Shown here: positions 1 through 9,015 of the stretch, piece by piece
Layout of the letters: every line of letters begins with the position of its first letter
How positions within the stretch are numbered: the first letter of the stretch is position 1
Source of the DNA: Streptomyces sp. RFCAC02
Lineage (GTDB): Bacteria; Actinomycetota; Actinomycetes; Streptomycetales; Streptomycetaceae
Direction of reading: 5' to 3'
Length of the DNA: 64,000 nt
Assembly: GCF_004193175.1 (NCBI RefSeq)
Contig: NZ_SAUH01000001.1
Location: 1,591,501-1,655,500 of the forward strand
Made by a program: the position numbers and the translations under genes
Notes under the pieces: generated by a model
Databases searched by the model: none
Told to the model about the DNA's origin: nothing
The model's input: only the letters and a program-made list of their open reading frames with translations

Positions 1-180
1 GAGATGCGCTGGTCGGCGCCGCCGCTGACGACCGTGCGCCAGCCGCTCGCCGACATGGGCAAGATGGCCGCGCGCACCGTGCTGCGGCAGGCGCGCGGCG
101 AGGAACTGGACACGCCGCGCCTCGAACTGGCGACGGAGCTGATCGTCCGCGCCTCCACGGCGCCGCCGGCCGCCGGCTGA
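1..180 (+). CDS. LacI/GalR-family regulator, C-terminal fragment (probably BxlR)
   Basis: The window begins inside this gene, so only the last 59 codons and a TGA are present. The fragment contains PLTTVRQPLADMGKMA followed by an amphipathic helix, a pattern typical of the end of the sugar-binding (periplasmic-binding-protein-like) domain of LacI regulators. The DNA-binding N-terminus lies outside the window. It is followed by a hairpin and then by a sugar importer plus GH3 hydrolase in the same direction. This is the arrangement of bxlR upstream of bxlEFGA in Streptomyces, so it is probably the local xylo-oligosaccharide-responsive repressor. That role is inferred from position. Confidence 0.8.
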   Translation, partial: EMRWSAPPLTTVRQPLADMGKMAARTVLRQARGEELDTPRLELATELIVRASTAPPAAG

Positions 181-183
181 CCC

Positions 184-216
184 GCCGGGCCGCCGGGGGG
201 ACGCCGGCGGCCCGGC
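184..216 (+). terminator. Hairpin terminator after the LacI gene
   Basis: Thirteen perfectly complementary bases (184-196 with 204-216) enclose a 7-base loop, four bases after the LacI stop codon. There is no U-tract, as is usual in high-GC actinobacteria. The hairpin suggests that the regulator and the following transporter operon are separate transcripts. From 217 to about 423 I see no gene or other recognisable signal. Confidence 0.65.
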
Positions 217-423
217 CGGGCGGGGACACGTCACGCCACCGCCTCCCGCGCGCCCGCCCAGGGGTCGGCGCGCCCTTCGGCATGCCCGGAATCCGTCCGG
301 CGGCCGGCTTCCGGAAGGCGCCGGCGCCGGCACGGGCGGAAACCGGCCACCACGGGCGCCGCGCGCGGCCGTCCGCGCCGTCCGCCGGGCGCGGGCGTAA
401 CCGTCTTGTTGTCATCCGGACCG

Positions 424-452
424 TTGACGCGCCCGCCGCACCCCCGTAACTT
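424..452 (+). promoter_or_regulatory. Candidate promoter of the bxl-type operon
   Basis: TTGACG at 424-429 and TAACTT at 447-452 are separated by 17 bases, a housekeeping-type -35/-10 pair. The expected transcription start is near 459, about 45 bases before the ATG at 505. The -10 is weak, which suits a regulated promoter. Confidence 0.45.
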
Positions 453-465
453 GCAACGCCATTGG

Positions 466-481
466 GCCGATAATTATCGGC
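466..481. promoter_or_regulatory. Perfect 16-bp palindrome, likely LacI-family operator
   Basis: GCCGATAATTATCGGC is a perfect palindrome with an AT-rich centre in very GC-rich DNA. It begins a few bases downstream of the predicted transcription start and ends 23 bases before the start codon, a normal place for a blocking LacI-type operator. Binding by the upstream regulator is an inference. The CG-containing arms fit the general form of LacI-family sites. Confidence 0.6.
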
Positions 482-504
482 GAGTTTCCGGAAGGTGTGC
501 GACG

Positions 505-1830
505 ATGCAAAGCCTCATTTCCCGGCGGTCCAGAGGGCCGGCCCGTCGGATACGGACCTCCCTCACGACCGCCGCCGTGTGCGCGCTCGCGGCGTCCGGT
601 CTCGCCGCGTGCGGCAGCGGCGGCCCCGGCGGCGACGGGGACACGCTCGAGGTCTGGGTCTACCAGGACGGCTCGACCGTCCTGCAGGAGGAACTCGTCG
701 AGCGGTTCAACGAGACCTCGGACATCGACATCGAGCTCGTCCAGATCCCCGGCGAGAACTACCAGGAGCGCATGCGCACCGCCATGGGCGGCGCCAACGC
801 GCCCGACATCTTCTTCAACTGGGGCGGCGGCAGCATCAGCGACTTCGTCGACGAGGACATGCTGGTCGACCTCACCGACACCCTCGCCGAGGACACCGAG
901 CTGAAGGAGTCCTTCATCCCGTCGATCCTCGACGCGGGCGCGGTGGACGGCCACTACTACGGCATCCCGATGCGCGGCGTGCAGCCGGTCATCCTCTTCT
1001 ACAACAAGACGATGTTCGCCGACGCCGGGCTCGAACCGCCGTCCGACTGGGACGCCTTCCAGACCGCGATCGACACGTTCCAGGAGCAGGACGTCACCCC
1101 GATCGCCCTCGGCGGCGCCGACTCGTGGACCGAGCTGATGTGGCTGGAGTACCTGCTCGACCGGATCGGCGGCTCGGAGATCTTCGACGCCATCCGCAAC
1201 GGCGACTCATCCCGCTGGGGCGACCCGGCCGTCCTGCAGGCGGTCGAGGAGGCGCAGGCACTCGTCGAGGGCGGCGCGTTCGGCAACGACTTCCGCTCCG
1301 TCAGCCAGACCAACGACGGCGTCTCGACGTTCTTCGCGCAGGGCGGCGCCGCCATGCACCTGATGGGGAGCTGGGAGTTCTCCAACCAGCTCACGAACCA
1401 GCCCGACTTCGCCACCAACGACCTCGCCTGGACGGCGTTCCCCGCCATGCCCGACGGCCAGGGCGACCCCGCGTCCGTCGTCGGCAACCCGACCAACTAC
1501 TGGTCGATCAACTCCGACGTGACCGGCGAACGGCTCGACGCCGCCCTCGAGTTCCTGCGGATGGGCGCCGACGACGAGTACGTCGGATCCCTCGTGGACA
1601 ACGGCGACATCCCCACCACCACCGACGCGGCCGAGCTGCTCGACGACGCCCCCGCCCCCGAGTTCGCCCAGTTCCAGTACGACATGGTGATGAACGCGCC
1701 GAGCTTCACGCTCTCCTGGGACCAGGCCCTCGTCTCCGGCATCGCCATCCCGATGCTCGACAACATCGAGAAGCTCTTCAGCGGCGACCTCGACCCCGAG
1801 GGCTTCGTCGCGGCCATGCAGGAACTCTAG
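505..1830 (+). CDS. bxlE: Sugar ABC transporter substrate-binding lipoprotein (BxlE-like)
   Basis: This is a 441-residue extracytoplasmic binding protein of the carbohydrate family (SBP family 1). The ATG at 505 was chosen because GGAAGG (490-495) lies 9 bases upstream and because it gives a proper signal peptide: a basic n-region, a hydrophobic stretch and the lipobox LAAC, with the lipidated cysteine followed by a Gly-rich linker. The mature part begins TLEVWVYQDG, typical of the fold. It is followed closely by two permeases and a GH3 hydrolase but no ATPase, as is usual for Streptomyces sugar importers that share MsiK. By comparison with the bxl operon the ligand should be xylobiose or another xylo-oligosaccharide. 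The ligand is inferred from gene order. Confidence 0.85.
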   Translation: MQSLISRRSRGPARRIRTSLTTAAVCALAASGLAACGSGGPGGDGDTLEVWVYQDGSTVLQEELVERFNETSDIDIELVQIPGENYQERMRTAMGGANAPDIFFNWGGGSISDFVDEDMLVDLTDTLAEDTELKESFIPSILDAGAVDGHYYGIPMRGVQPVILFYNKTMFADAGLEPPSDWDAFQTAIDTFQEQDVTPIALGGADSWTELMWLEYLLDRIGGSEIFDAIRNGDSSRWGDPAVLQAVEEAQALVEGGAFGNDFRSVSQTNDGVSTFFAQGGAAMHLMGSWEFSNQLTNQPDFATNDLAWTAFPAMPDGQGDPASVVGNPTNYWSINSDVTGERLDAALEFLRMGADDEYVGSLVDNGDIPTTTDAAELLDDAPAPEFAQFQYDMVMNAPSFTLSWDQALVSGIAIPMLDNIEKLFSGDLDPEGFVAAMQEL

Positions 1831-1842
1831 GCGGTTTTCCCT

Positions 1843-2745
1843 GTGAAGGAGACACCCTCCGTCACGCCGCGCGCGGGTCGCCCGGGCCTTGCCTGGGCGA
1901 TCCCCGGCGTGCTGTTCTTCGCGTTCTTCGCGCTCGTCCCGCTCGTCATGGTCGTCTACCTGTCGTTCACCGACTGGGACGGCCTCAGCGACCCGCAGTG
2001 GACCGGATTCGACAACTGGTCGCGCATGTTCGAGGACGACGGGATGGGCAACGCCATCTGGCTGAGCCTCGTCCTCACCGTCCTGACCTGGGTCTTCCAG
2101 ACCCCCATCACGCTGCTCCTCGGCGTGTGGGCGGCCGGCCGCCAGCGGCACCGCGCCGTCATGTCGGCCATCTTCTTCCTGCCGCTCCTCGCCTCCTCCG
2201 TGGCGCTCGCGCTGCTGTGGCGGACCCTGTTCGACCCGAACCTCGGGCTCGCCGCCGACATCGCCGAGTGGTTCGACCTCGACAGCGCCGACCTGCTCGG
2301 CACCGACCGGGGCGCGTTCGCCGCGATCCTGTTCGTCACCGGCTGGCAGTTCGTGCCGCTCCACATGCTGATCTACCAGGGCGGCGCCCGGCAGATCCCC
2401 AGATCGCTCTACGACGCCGCCTCCATCGACGGCGCGGGCACCGTACGGCAGTTCTTCAGCATCACGCTGCCCCAGCTCCGCAACACCATCGTCACCTCGA
2501 CCGTGCTGATGGTGGTCGGCGCCCTCACCTACTTCGACACCGTGCTCATCCTCACGCGCGGCGGCCCCGGCGACTCGACGGCGATCGTGCCGTACCTCAT
2601 GTACGAGACCGGGTTCCAGACGTTCGACCTCGGCTACGCCAGCGCCGTCGCCACCGCCCTGGTCGTCGTCGCCACCGCGACCTCACTGCTCCTGGTGCGC
2701 CTGACCGGCTTCAGCAGGATGCGCAGCACACGGGAGGGGTTGTGA
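1843..2745 (+). CDS. bxlF: Sugar ABC transporter permease (BxlF-like)
   Basis: A 300-residue inner-membrane permease of the MalF/UgpA type with about six membrane helices. The first begins near LAWAIPGVLFFAFFALVPLV. The cytoplasmic EAA-type loop is seen around ARQIPRSLYDAASIDGAGT, the site that docks the ATPase. It starts with GTG, 12 bases after the binding protein, preceded by only a weak ribosome site. Its stop overlaps the start of the next permease (GTGA), which indicates translational coupling. It should form a heterodimer with that protein. Confidence 0.88.
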   Translation: MKETPSVTPRAGRPGLAWAIPGVLFFAFFALVPLVMVVYLSFTDWDGLSDPQWTGFDNWSRMFEDDGMGNAIWLSLVLTVLTWVFQTPITLLLGVWAAGRQRHRAVMSAIFFLPLLASSVALALLWRTLFDPNLGLAADIAEWFDLDSADLLGTDRGAFAAILFVTGWQFVPLHMLIYQGGARQIPRSLYDAASIDGAGTVRQFFSITLPQLRNTIVTSTVLMVVGALTYFDTVLILTRGGPGDSTAIVPYLMYETGFQTFDLGYASAVATALVVVATATSLLLVRLTGFSRMRSTREGL

Positions 2746-3665
2746 CCCAGACCGACACCGCTCTCGCCGGCACCGAACCGGCACGCACGACCGGACCGCA
2801 GCACGACCGCACCCCGCGCGTACGCGCCACGGGCCGTCGCCGCATCCGCTGGACCCGCCTCAACTACCTCGGGTTCCTCGGCGCGTTCATCTGGCTGGTC
2901 ATCGTCGTCGTACCCCTGTACTCGATGGTCTCCTCGACGCTCCAGACCCGCGCCGAGTACCTCGACAACGGGCCGCTCCACCCACCGACCGACCCCACCT
3001 TCGACAGCTACCGCAACGTGCTGGAGGGCGACTTCCCCCGCTACCTCCTCAACACGCTGATCGTGACCGTCTCCTGCGCCCTGATCGTCGTCGTGCTGGC
3101 CGCCACCGTCAGCTACGTCATCGTCCGCAACCGGTCCCGGCTGTCGCAGCGCACCTTCCAGCTCTTCCTGATCGGGCTCGCCATCCCGGCCCAGGCGGTG
3201 ATCATCCCCGTCTACTGGATCATCACCCAGATGCAGCTCTACGACACGCTGCTCGCCATCATCCTCCCCACCGCCGCGTTCTCCCTGCCGGTGAGCGTCC
3301 TGATCCTCGTCGGCACCATGCGCGACATCGACGAGGAGATGTACGAGTCGATGGCCCTGGACGGCGCGAGCCCCACCCGGATGCTGCTCCAACTCGTCGT
3401 GCCGGTGTCCCGCGCCGGCATCTCGACGGCCGCGATCTTCTCGGCCCTGAACGCCTGGAACGGCTTCCTCTTCCCGCTGATCCTCACCCAGTCGCCGGAG
3501 ACCCGGGTGCTCACCCTCGGTCTGTACGACTTCGTCGGCGAGTTCCGCGTGGACGTCCCCTCGCTGCTCGCGGCCGTGGTCCTGTCCATCGTGCCGATCT
3601 TCACCGCGTACCTGTTCGCGCGCAGACAGCTCATCAGCGGCCTGATGGGCGTCGGCGGCAAGTGA
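2742..3665 (+). CDS. bxlG: Sugar ABC transporter permease (BxlG-like)
   Basis: A 307-residue MalG-type permease. The GTG at 2742 overlaps the preceding stop and is preceded by GGGAGGGG. A basic cytoplasmic tail of about 45 residues (RRRIRWTRLNY) leads into the first helix. The EAA motif region reads DEEMYESMALDGASPTRML. Six membrane segments can be counted. The tail end LFARRQLISGLMGVGGK is typical of this subfamily. It is the second half of the translocation pore for the sugar bound by the upstream lipoprotein. No ATPase gene is nearby. Confidence 0.88.
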   Translation: MTQTDTALAGTEPARTTGPQHDRTPRVRATGRRRIRWTRLNYLGFLGAFIWLVIVVVPLYSMVSSTLQTRAEYLDNGPLHPPTDPTFDSYRNVLEGDFPRYLLNTLIVTVSCALIVVVLAATVSYVIVRNRSRLSQRTFQLFLIGLAIPAQAVIIPVYWIITQMQLYDTLLAIILPTAAFSLPVSVLILVGTMRDIDEEMYESMALDGASPTRMLLQLVVPVSRAGISTAAIFSALNAWNGFLFPLILTQSPETRVLTLGLYDFVGEFRVDVPSLLAAVVLSIVPIFTAYLFARRQLISGLMGVGGK

Positions 3666-3726
3666 CCGGGTGACAGCGCCGCCGCCGCGGGCGGCGCAAC
3701 CACGAGCAGTGCAGACAAGGAGTCTC

Positions 3727-6078
3727 ATGCAGCACCACCCCTGGCAGGACGCCACCCTTCCGGCGCGCGACCGCGCGGCGGACCTCCTGGCCCGGCTCAC
3801 CCTGGAGGAGAAACTCGCCCAGCTCGTCGCCGTCTGGCCCGGCTCCGACGCCGGCGGCGACGAGGGCTCCGACGGCGAGAGTCCCGGCGACACCGAAGGT
3901 GCCGCCGACGCCAACGTCGCGCCCATGCAGGACGTGATCAACGCCTCAACGCCGCACCCCGACACCGTCACGGTCAACGGACTCGGCCAGTTCACCCGCC
4001 CGTTCGGCACCGCCCCCGTCGAACCGGACGTACGCGCGCGGCAGCTCGCCGACGACCAGCGCCGCATCGTCGCGCTCAGCCGCTTCGGCATCCCCGCCGT
4101 CGTCCACGAGGAGTGCCTGACCGGGTTCACCGCCTGGCGGGCCACCGTCTTCCCGACGCCGCTGGCGTGGGGCGCGTCGTTCGACCCCGGCCTGGTGGAG
4201 GAGGCGGCCCGGCTCATCGGCGTCTCGATGCGGCGCGTCGGCGTCCACCAGGGCCTCTCCCCCGTCCTCGACGTGATCCGCGACCCGCGCTGGGGCCGTA
4301 CCGAGGAGTCCATCGGCGAGGACCCCTACCTCGTCGCCACCATCGGCACCGGGTACGTCAGGGGCCTGGAGTCCGCCGGCGTCGTCGCCACCCTCAAGCA
4401 CTTCGCCGGCCACGCCGCGTCGCGCGGCGCCCGCAACCACGCGCCCGTCCCGATCGGCCCGCGCGAGATGGCGGACATCGTGCTGCCGCCGTTCGAGATG
4501 GCGCTGCGCGAGGGCGGCGCCCGGTCCGTCATGGCCGCCTACCACGACCTCGACGGCATGCCCGCGTCCGCCGACCCGTCGCTGCTGACCGGCCTGCTGC
4601 GCGACCGGTGGGGCTTCACCGGCACCGTCGTCTCCGACTACTTCAGCGTGTCGTTCCTGGAGCTGACGCACGGCGTCGCCGGCTCCCCCGCCGAGGCCGC
4701 GGGGGCCGCGCTCGCCGCCGGCATCGACGTCGAACTGCCCGCGCAGCGCTGCTACGGCGAACCGCTCCTCAAGGCCGTGCGCTCGGGCGAGGTGCCGGAG
4801 GAGCTGGTGGACCGCTCCGTCCTGCGCGTCCTGACCCAGAAGGCCGAACTCGGCCTCCTCGACACCGACTGGGACCCGACGCCCGCCGCGCTCGCCGACG
4901 GCGACACGACGATCGACCTGGACCCGCCGCACATGCGCGCCCTCGCCCGGCGGATGGCCGAGGAGTCGGTCGTGCTGCTGGCCAACCGCGACGGCGCCCT
5001 CCCCCTCGCCGCCGACGGGCGGATCGCCGTCGTCGGGCCGCTCGCCGACGCCGTCGCGCCCATGCTCGGCTGCTACACCTTCCCGCGCCACGTCGGCGTG
5101 CAGCATCCCGAGCTGCCCCTCGGCGTGGAGATCCCGACGCTGCTCGAAGCGCTGCGGGAGGAGCTGCCCGGAGCCGCCGTCGAGCACGTCGCCGGGCCGG
5201 CCGACGCCGCGGGCGCGGACGTCTGCGTGGTCGTCGCGGGAGACAGGTCGGGCCTGTTCGGACGCGGCACCTCGGGCGAGGGCTGCGACGCGCTCGACCT
5301 CGAACTGCCGGACGGACAGGGCGAGCTGATCGACGCCGCCCTCGCGACCGGCGTGCCCGTCGTCCTGGTGCTGCTGACCGGCAGGCCGTACGCGCTGGGC
5401 CGCTGGGCCGGCCGGCTGGCGGCCTGCGTGCAGGCGTTCTTCCCCGGCGAGGAGGGCGGCCCGGCCGTCGCCGGCGTGCTCGCCGGCCGCGTCAACCCGT
5501 CGGGCCGCCTGCCCATCGGCGTGCCCCGGCACCCGGGCGGCCAGCCCGCGCCGTACCTCGCTCCCCCGCTCGGTCAGCACGGCGGCGCGAGCAACCTCGA
5601 CCCGACGCCGCTCTTCCCGTTCGGGCACGGCCTGTCGTACACGACCTTCGCGTGGCACGGCGCGGACGGCGGCCACCCGGACGTGCCGACGGACGGCGGG
5701 GCCGACGTCACGGTCACCGTCACCAACACCGGTGACCGCGCGGGCACCGAGGTCGTGCAGCTCTACCTGCACGACCCGGTGGCCAGGACGGCGCGGCCCG
5801 TCGACCGGCTCATCGGGTACGCGCGGGTGCCGCTCGCGGCGGGCGAGTCGGCCGAGGTGACGTTCGGCTTCCACGCCGACCTGACCGCGTACACCCTGGC
5901 GCCGGGCGAGCGCGTCGTCGACCCGGGCGCGGTGGAGCTGCGGTTCGCCGCCGCCGTGGGCGATGTCCGGCACACCGTGCCGCTGACGCTGACCGGCCCC
6001 GCGCGGACCGTCGGCGAGGACCGCAGGCTGCGCCCGGAGGTGACCGTCCGCCGCACCGGGGAGGCCGCGGCGGCGTGA
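3727..6078 (+). CDS. bxlA: GH3 beta-glycosidase, probable intracellular beta-xylosidase (BxlA-like)
   Basis: A 783-residue glycoside hydrolase family 3 enzyme. The ATG at 3727 follows AAGGAG (3717-3722). A GTG 57 bases upstream has no such site. The N-terminal TIM barrel has IRDPRWGRTEESIGEDPYL and the lysine-histidine motif LKHFAGH. The catalytic nucleophile is Asp304 in VVSDYFSVSF, where the Tyr-Phe after Asp is more typical of beta-xylosidases than of the SDW of beta-glucosidases. The C-terminal half holds the alpha/beta sandwich and a fibronectin-III-like domain (near residues 660-760). There is no signal peptide, so it should hydrolyse imported disaccharides in the cytoplasm. An acidic Gly/Asp-rich insertion lies near residues 40-65. 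Confidence 0.85.
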   Translation: MQHHPWQDATLPARDRAADLLARLTLEEKLAQLVAVWPGSDAGGDEGSDGESPGDTEGAADANVAPMQDVINASTPHPDTVTVNGLGQFTRPFGTAPVEPDVRARQLADDQRRIVALSRFGIPAVVHEECLTGFTAWRATVFPTPLAWGASFDPGLVEEAARLIGVSMRRVGVHQGLSPVLDVIRDPRWGRTEESIGEDPYLVATIGTGYVRGLESAGVVATLKHFAGHAASRGARNHAPVPIGPREMADIVLPPFEMALREGGARSVMAAYHDLDGMPASADPSLLTGLLRDRWGFTGTVVSDYFSVSFLELTHGVAGSPAEAAGAALAAGIDVELPAQRCYGEPLLKAVRSGEVPEELVDRSVLRVLTQKAELGLLDTDWDPTPAALADGDTTIDLDPPHMRALARRMAEESVVLLANRDGALPLAADGRIAVVGPLADAVAPMLGCYTFPRHVGVQHPELPLGVEIPTLLEALREELPGAAVEHVAGPADAAGADVCVVVAGDRSGLFGRGTSGEGCDALDLELPDGQGELIDAALATGVPVVLVLLTGRPYALGRWAGRLAACVQAFFPGEEGGPAVAGVLAGRVNPSGRLPIGVPRHPGGQPAPYLAPPLGQHGGASNLDPTPLFPFGHGLSYTTFAWHGADGGHPDVPTDGGADVTVTVTNTGDRAGTEVVQLYLHDPVARTARPVDRLIGYARVPLAAGESAEVTFGFHADLTAYTLAPGERVVDPGAVELRFAAAVGDVRHTVPLTLTGPARTVGEDRRLRPEVTVRRTGEAAAA

Positions 6079-6085
6079 AAAGGGC

Positions 6086-6121
6086 GGCGCGGGCGCGGGG
6101 CGGCGGCCCCGCGCCCGCGCC
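6086..6121 (+). terminator. Strong hairpin terminator of the bxl-type operon
   Basis: A perfect 16-bp GC stem (6086-6101 with 6106-6121) with a 4-base loop lies seven bases after the stop of the GH3 gene. It should end the operon transcript. Confidence 0.75.
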
Positions 6122-6169
6122 GGTCCCGTCCGGGACGCGCTGTCGGCGGCAGCGACTACGCTGTGGGGC

Positions 6170-7114
6170 ATGGGCTGGACGGTACGTGACATCCCCGATC
6201 TGAAGGGCCGCTCCGTCGTGGTGACCGGCGCGAACAGCGGCCTCGGCCATGTCACCGCCCGCGAGCTGGCCCGCCGCGGCGCGCACACGGTCCTCGCGTG
6301 CCGCGACCGCGAGCGGGGCCAGGCCGCGCTGGACCGGCTGCGCGACGAAGTGCCCGAGGCCCGCCTCGAACTGCGGCTCCTCGACCTCGCCGAGCTGTCG
6401 TCGGTGCGGGCGTTCGCGGCCCAGTGGCGCGGCGAGCGGCTCGACCTCCTGATCAACAACGCGGGCCTCATGGCGGTCCCCCACGGGCGCACGAGCGACG
6501 GCTTCGAGACCCACTTCGGCGTGAACCATCTGGGCCATTTCGCCCTGACCGGGCTGCTGTTGCCTGCGCTGCTGGCCGCGCCGTCCCCGCGCGTGGTGAC
6601 GGTCTCCAGCTTCCTCCACCTCATGGCCAACGTCGATCTGTCCCGCCCGGCTCCCGGCGAGGATCCCGGCACCGGCGTCGGGCGCCGCCACAACCGCTGG
6701 GTCGCCTACGCGCGCTCCAAGTCGGCGAACCTCCTGTTCACCCATGAACTGGCCCGCCGCGCCGCCGGTTCCGGTCTGGTGGCGGTGGCGGCGCACCCCG
6801 GCTGGGCGGCGACCGAGCTGCAGACGAAGGGGCCGCGGCTCGCCGGCAGCGCCGTGCGGGAGCGCGGCATGCGCGTGCTCAACGGCCTGTTCGCCGCCCG
6901 CCCCGAGGCCGGTGCCGTCCCCCTGCTGTACGCGGCGACCGCGTCCGGGCTCCCGCCCGACGCGTACGCGGGTCCCCGCACGCCCGGCCGGCCCGGCGGC
7001 GGGCGGGCGTGGCGCGCGCCCTGGACGCGGGACGACGCCATGTCCGCGCGGCTGTGGGAGGTCTCCGAGCGGCTGACGCGCGTCCATTACGACTTCACGG
7101 GGGCGGCTTCCTGA
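6170..7114 (+). CDS. Short-chain dehydrogenase/reductase, retinol-dehydrogenase-like
   Basis: A 314-residue SDR oxidoreductase. The dinucleotide-binding motif TGANSGLG is at residues 19-26, the NNAG motif at about 101-104, and the catalytic Tyr180-x3-Lys184 pair is in YARSK. The C-terminal extension and the ACRDRERG segment after beta-2, where an Arg favours NADP, resemble the retinol dehydrogenase/protochlorophyllide reductase-like group common in Streptomyces. The substrate cannot be predicted. It stands alone between the bxl terminator and a membrane protein gene. Confidence 0.88.
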   Translation: MGWTVRDIPDLKGRSVVVTGANSGLGHVTARELARRGAHTVLACRDRERGQAALDRLRDEVPEARLELRLLDLAELSSVRAFAAQWRGERLDLLINNAGLMAVPHGRTSDGFETHFGVNHLGHFALTGLLLPALLAAPSPRVVTVSSFLHLMANVDLSRPAPGEDPGTGVGRRHNRWVAYARSKSANLLFTHELARRAAGSGLVAVAAHPGWAATELQTKGPRLAGSAVRERGMRVLNGLFAARPEAGAVPLLYAATASGLPPDAYAGPRTPGRPGGGRAWRAPWTRDDAMSARLWEVSERLTRVHYDFTGAAS

Positions 7115-7192
7115 GGGGGCCGCGCGGGTGCATGCCCGCTGCTAGGGTCTGTCCGGCGGGTCTTGTCACAAGTCGTCACCTCGGGGGGTCAG

Positions 7193-8260
7193 ATGAGTGC
7201 GCAGTGCGTCACCTGCCGGCAGCGGCCGGCCGCCGGACCGGACGGGAAGTGCTCGGTGTGCGCCCGGACGTCCCCTGACGTGGCGGGCGCGGCCACCCTC
7301 GGCAACGGCGTCCCCGTACCGCCCCCGCTCCAGGCCCCGCAGCCCCCGCCCCAGCCGCCGCGGCCGCCGCAGTCCCCGCCCGCGTACGGCTGGGCCGGCA
7401 CCACCGGCGGCGGCACGTACGTCCCTCCGCAGCAGGGCGCGCCCGCCCCCTACGGCTACCCGGCGCAGCCCGGCGGCCCCGTGCCGCCGCCCGGTGCCGC
7501 GTACCCCGTGCCGTACGTGGTGACCGGCCCCCCGGCCCACTTCTCCGGCGCGCAGGGCCTCTCGACGGCGCTGTCCGTGCTCCTCGGCATTGCCATCGCG
7601 ATCTGGGGCCTCGGCATCATCGGCGGCATCCGGATGGTCAACGTCGTCAACGACCTGCAGGACTACGGCGGCTGGGCCACGATCGACTGGGCGGAGGCCG
7701 ACGACGCCCTCGACTTCTGGCAGGGCACGGCGGCGTTCCAGGGGCTCGGCCTGCTGGCCATCGGCATCGTGTTCATCGTCTGGTTCCACCGCTGCCGGGT
7801 GAACGCCGAGGTGTTCGACCCGGTGGGGCAGCGGCTCGGGCGCGGCTGGGCCATCGGCTCGTGGTTCGTCCCCGTCGTCTGCCTGTGGTTCCCCAAGCAG
7901 ATCGCGAACGACATCTGGCGCTCCAGCACCCCCTGGGGCGGCGACCCGCGGCTCGGTCCCGTCACCTCGTGGTGGACGCTGTGGCTGTGCACGGCGCTCA
8001 CCAGCTTCGCGCCGTTCGCCGCCGGTGACGACGACGAGTACATCGACTGGGACGAGCTGGACAGCACGGAGTTCCTGTCCTACGTCTCCGTCCTCAACGG
8101 GATCAGCGGCATCGTCGCCTCCGTCCTCGCCATCCGGTACGTCCGGCAGCTCACGCTCCGTCAGTACGTCAAGTTCACGCAGGGTCCCGGCCCGCAGGGG
8201 CCCCAGCCGTACGGTCCGCAGGGAGGGATCGGCCCCGTCCAGCCCATGCCCTACCGTTGA
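7193..8260 (+). CDS. DUF4328 membrane protein with Pro-rich N-terminus
   Basis: A 355-residue protein starting at the ATG at 7193. In-frame codons upstream have no ribosome site. The N-terminus has a CxxC...CxxC zinc-ribbon-like pair (CVTC and CSVC) and then about 80 residues rich in Pro, Gly and Gln. The remainder is a DUF4328 domain with about five membrane helices and the family block WFHRCRVNAEVF...GSWFVPVVCLWFPKQI. DUF4328 proteins are widespread in Streptomyces and have no known function. A TAGGGT -10-like sequence lies about 50 bases upstream. Confidence 0.85.
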   Translation: MSAQCVTCRQRPAAGPDGKCSVCARTSPDVAGAATLGNGVPVPPPLQAPQPPPQPPRPPQSPPAYGWAGTTGGGTYVPPQQGAPAPYGYPAQPGGPVPPPGAAYPVPYVVTGPPAHFSGAQGLSTALSVLLGIAIAIWGLGIIGGIRMVNVVNDLQDYGGWATIDWAEADDALDFWQGTAAFQGLGLLAIGIVFIVWFHRCRVNAEVFDPVGQRLGRGWAIGSWFVPVVCLWFPKQIANDIWRSSTPWGGDPRLGPVTSWWTLWLCTALTSFAPFAAGDDDEYIDWDELDSTEFLSYVSVLNGISGIVASVLAIRYVRQLTLRQYVKFTQGPGPQGPQPYGPQGGIGPVQPMPYR

Positions 8261-8370
8261 CGGATCGTTGCCCCTCCCGGACCGCCGCGCGCTCGCGTGT
8301 GCGATAGTGTCCGCCGTTCGGAGGAAGCCGTGCGGGCCGTGCCGCGCGGACCCGATCGGTCACAGGGGGG

Positions 8371-9015
8371 ATGTCCATGGGGCTCGCGCTCGCCATCGTC
8401 GGAATCGTCGCGCTCGCGGCGGCGATCGTCGTCGCCGTACGGGCGGCACGCCGCGCCTCCGCGCGCCGTACGCCGCCACCGCCGGCCCCGGCCGACCCGT
8501 TCGCGCCCGGCCGTGACACCGGCGGCGACCCCCGCACGCTGAAGGCCGGCGACCTGGTCGAGTACCTCGGCGAACAGCTCTTCGTCCGGGGCTCGCTGCG
8601 GCTGAAGGAGGGCGGCTACACCTGGTCCGAGCACTTCGTGGACGCCATGAGCGGCGCCGACGGCAGTGACGGCCGCCGCCGCTGGCTGTCCGTCGAGGAG
8701 GACCCGGACCTGGAGGTCACCCTCTGGACCGGCCGCCCCGACGACGGCCTCGTCCCGAGCGCCCCGACCCTGACGGTCGACGGCGTCACGTACCGCCGCA
8801 CCGAGCACGGCACGGCTGCCTTCCGTACCGAGGGCACGACGGGCCTCGGCGCGACAGGCCGCGTGGAGTACGCCGACTACGAGGGTCCGAACGGCCGTTC
8901 CCTGTCCTTCGAACGGTTCCCCGGGGCCGGCGGCGAGCCGGGCGACTGGGAGTCGTCCCTCGGCGAGCGCGTCCCGGCCGGCACCCTCACGATCTACCCG
9001 GGCGGTGCCGCGTGA
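8371..9015 (+). CDS. DUF4178 domain protein
   Basis: A 214-residue protein with one N-terminal membrane anchor (residues about 1-27) and a cytoplasmic beta-rich DUF4178 domain. Family landmarks are GDLVEYLGEQLFVRGSLRLKEGGYTW and the following RWLSVEEDPDLEVTLW. It is the first gene of a tight four-gene operon, and its stop overlaps the next start (GTGA at 9012-9015). The function of DUF4178 is not established. Its constant company here is a DUF350 protein and an aminopropyltransferase, suggesting a shared membrane-associated process. Confidence 0.85.
   Translation: MSMGLALAIVGIVALAAAIVVAVRAARRASARRTPPPPAPADPFAPGRDTGGDPRTLKAGDLVEYLGEQLFVRGSLRLKEGGYTWSEHFVDAMSGADGSDGRRRWLSVEEDPDLEVTLWTGRPDDGLVPSAPTLTVDGVTYRRTEHGTAAFRTEGTTGLGATGRVEYADYEGPNGRSLSFERFPGAGGEPGDWESSLGERVPAGTLTIYPGGAA

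Noticed and set aside
495..3665. Very long open frame running through the binding-protein and first-permease genes
   Set aside because: Upstream of 2742 it is an out-of-phase frame rich in Arg, Pro and Gly, as expected from GC-rich codon structure. Only its last 307 codons are the real second permease.
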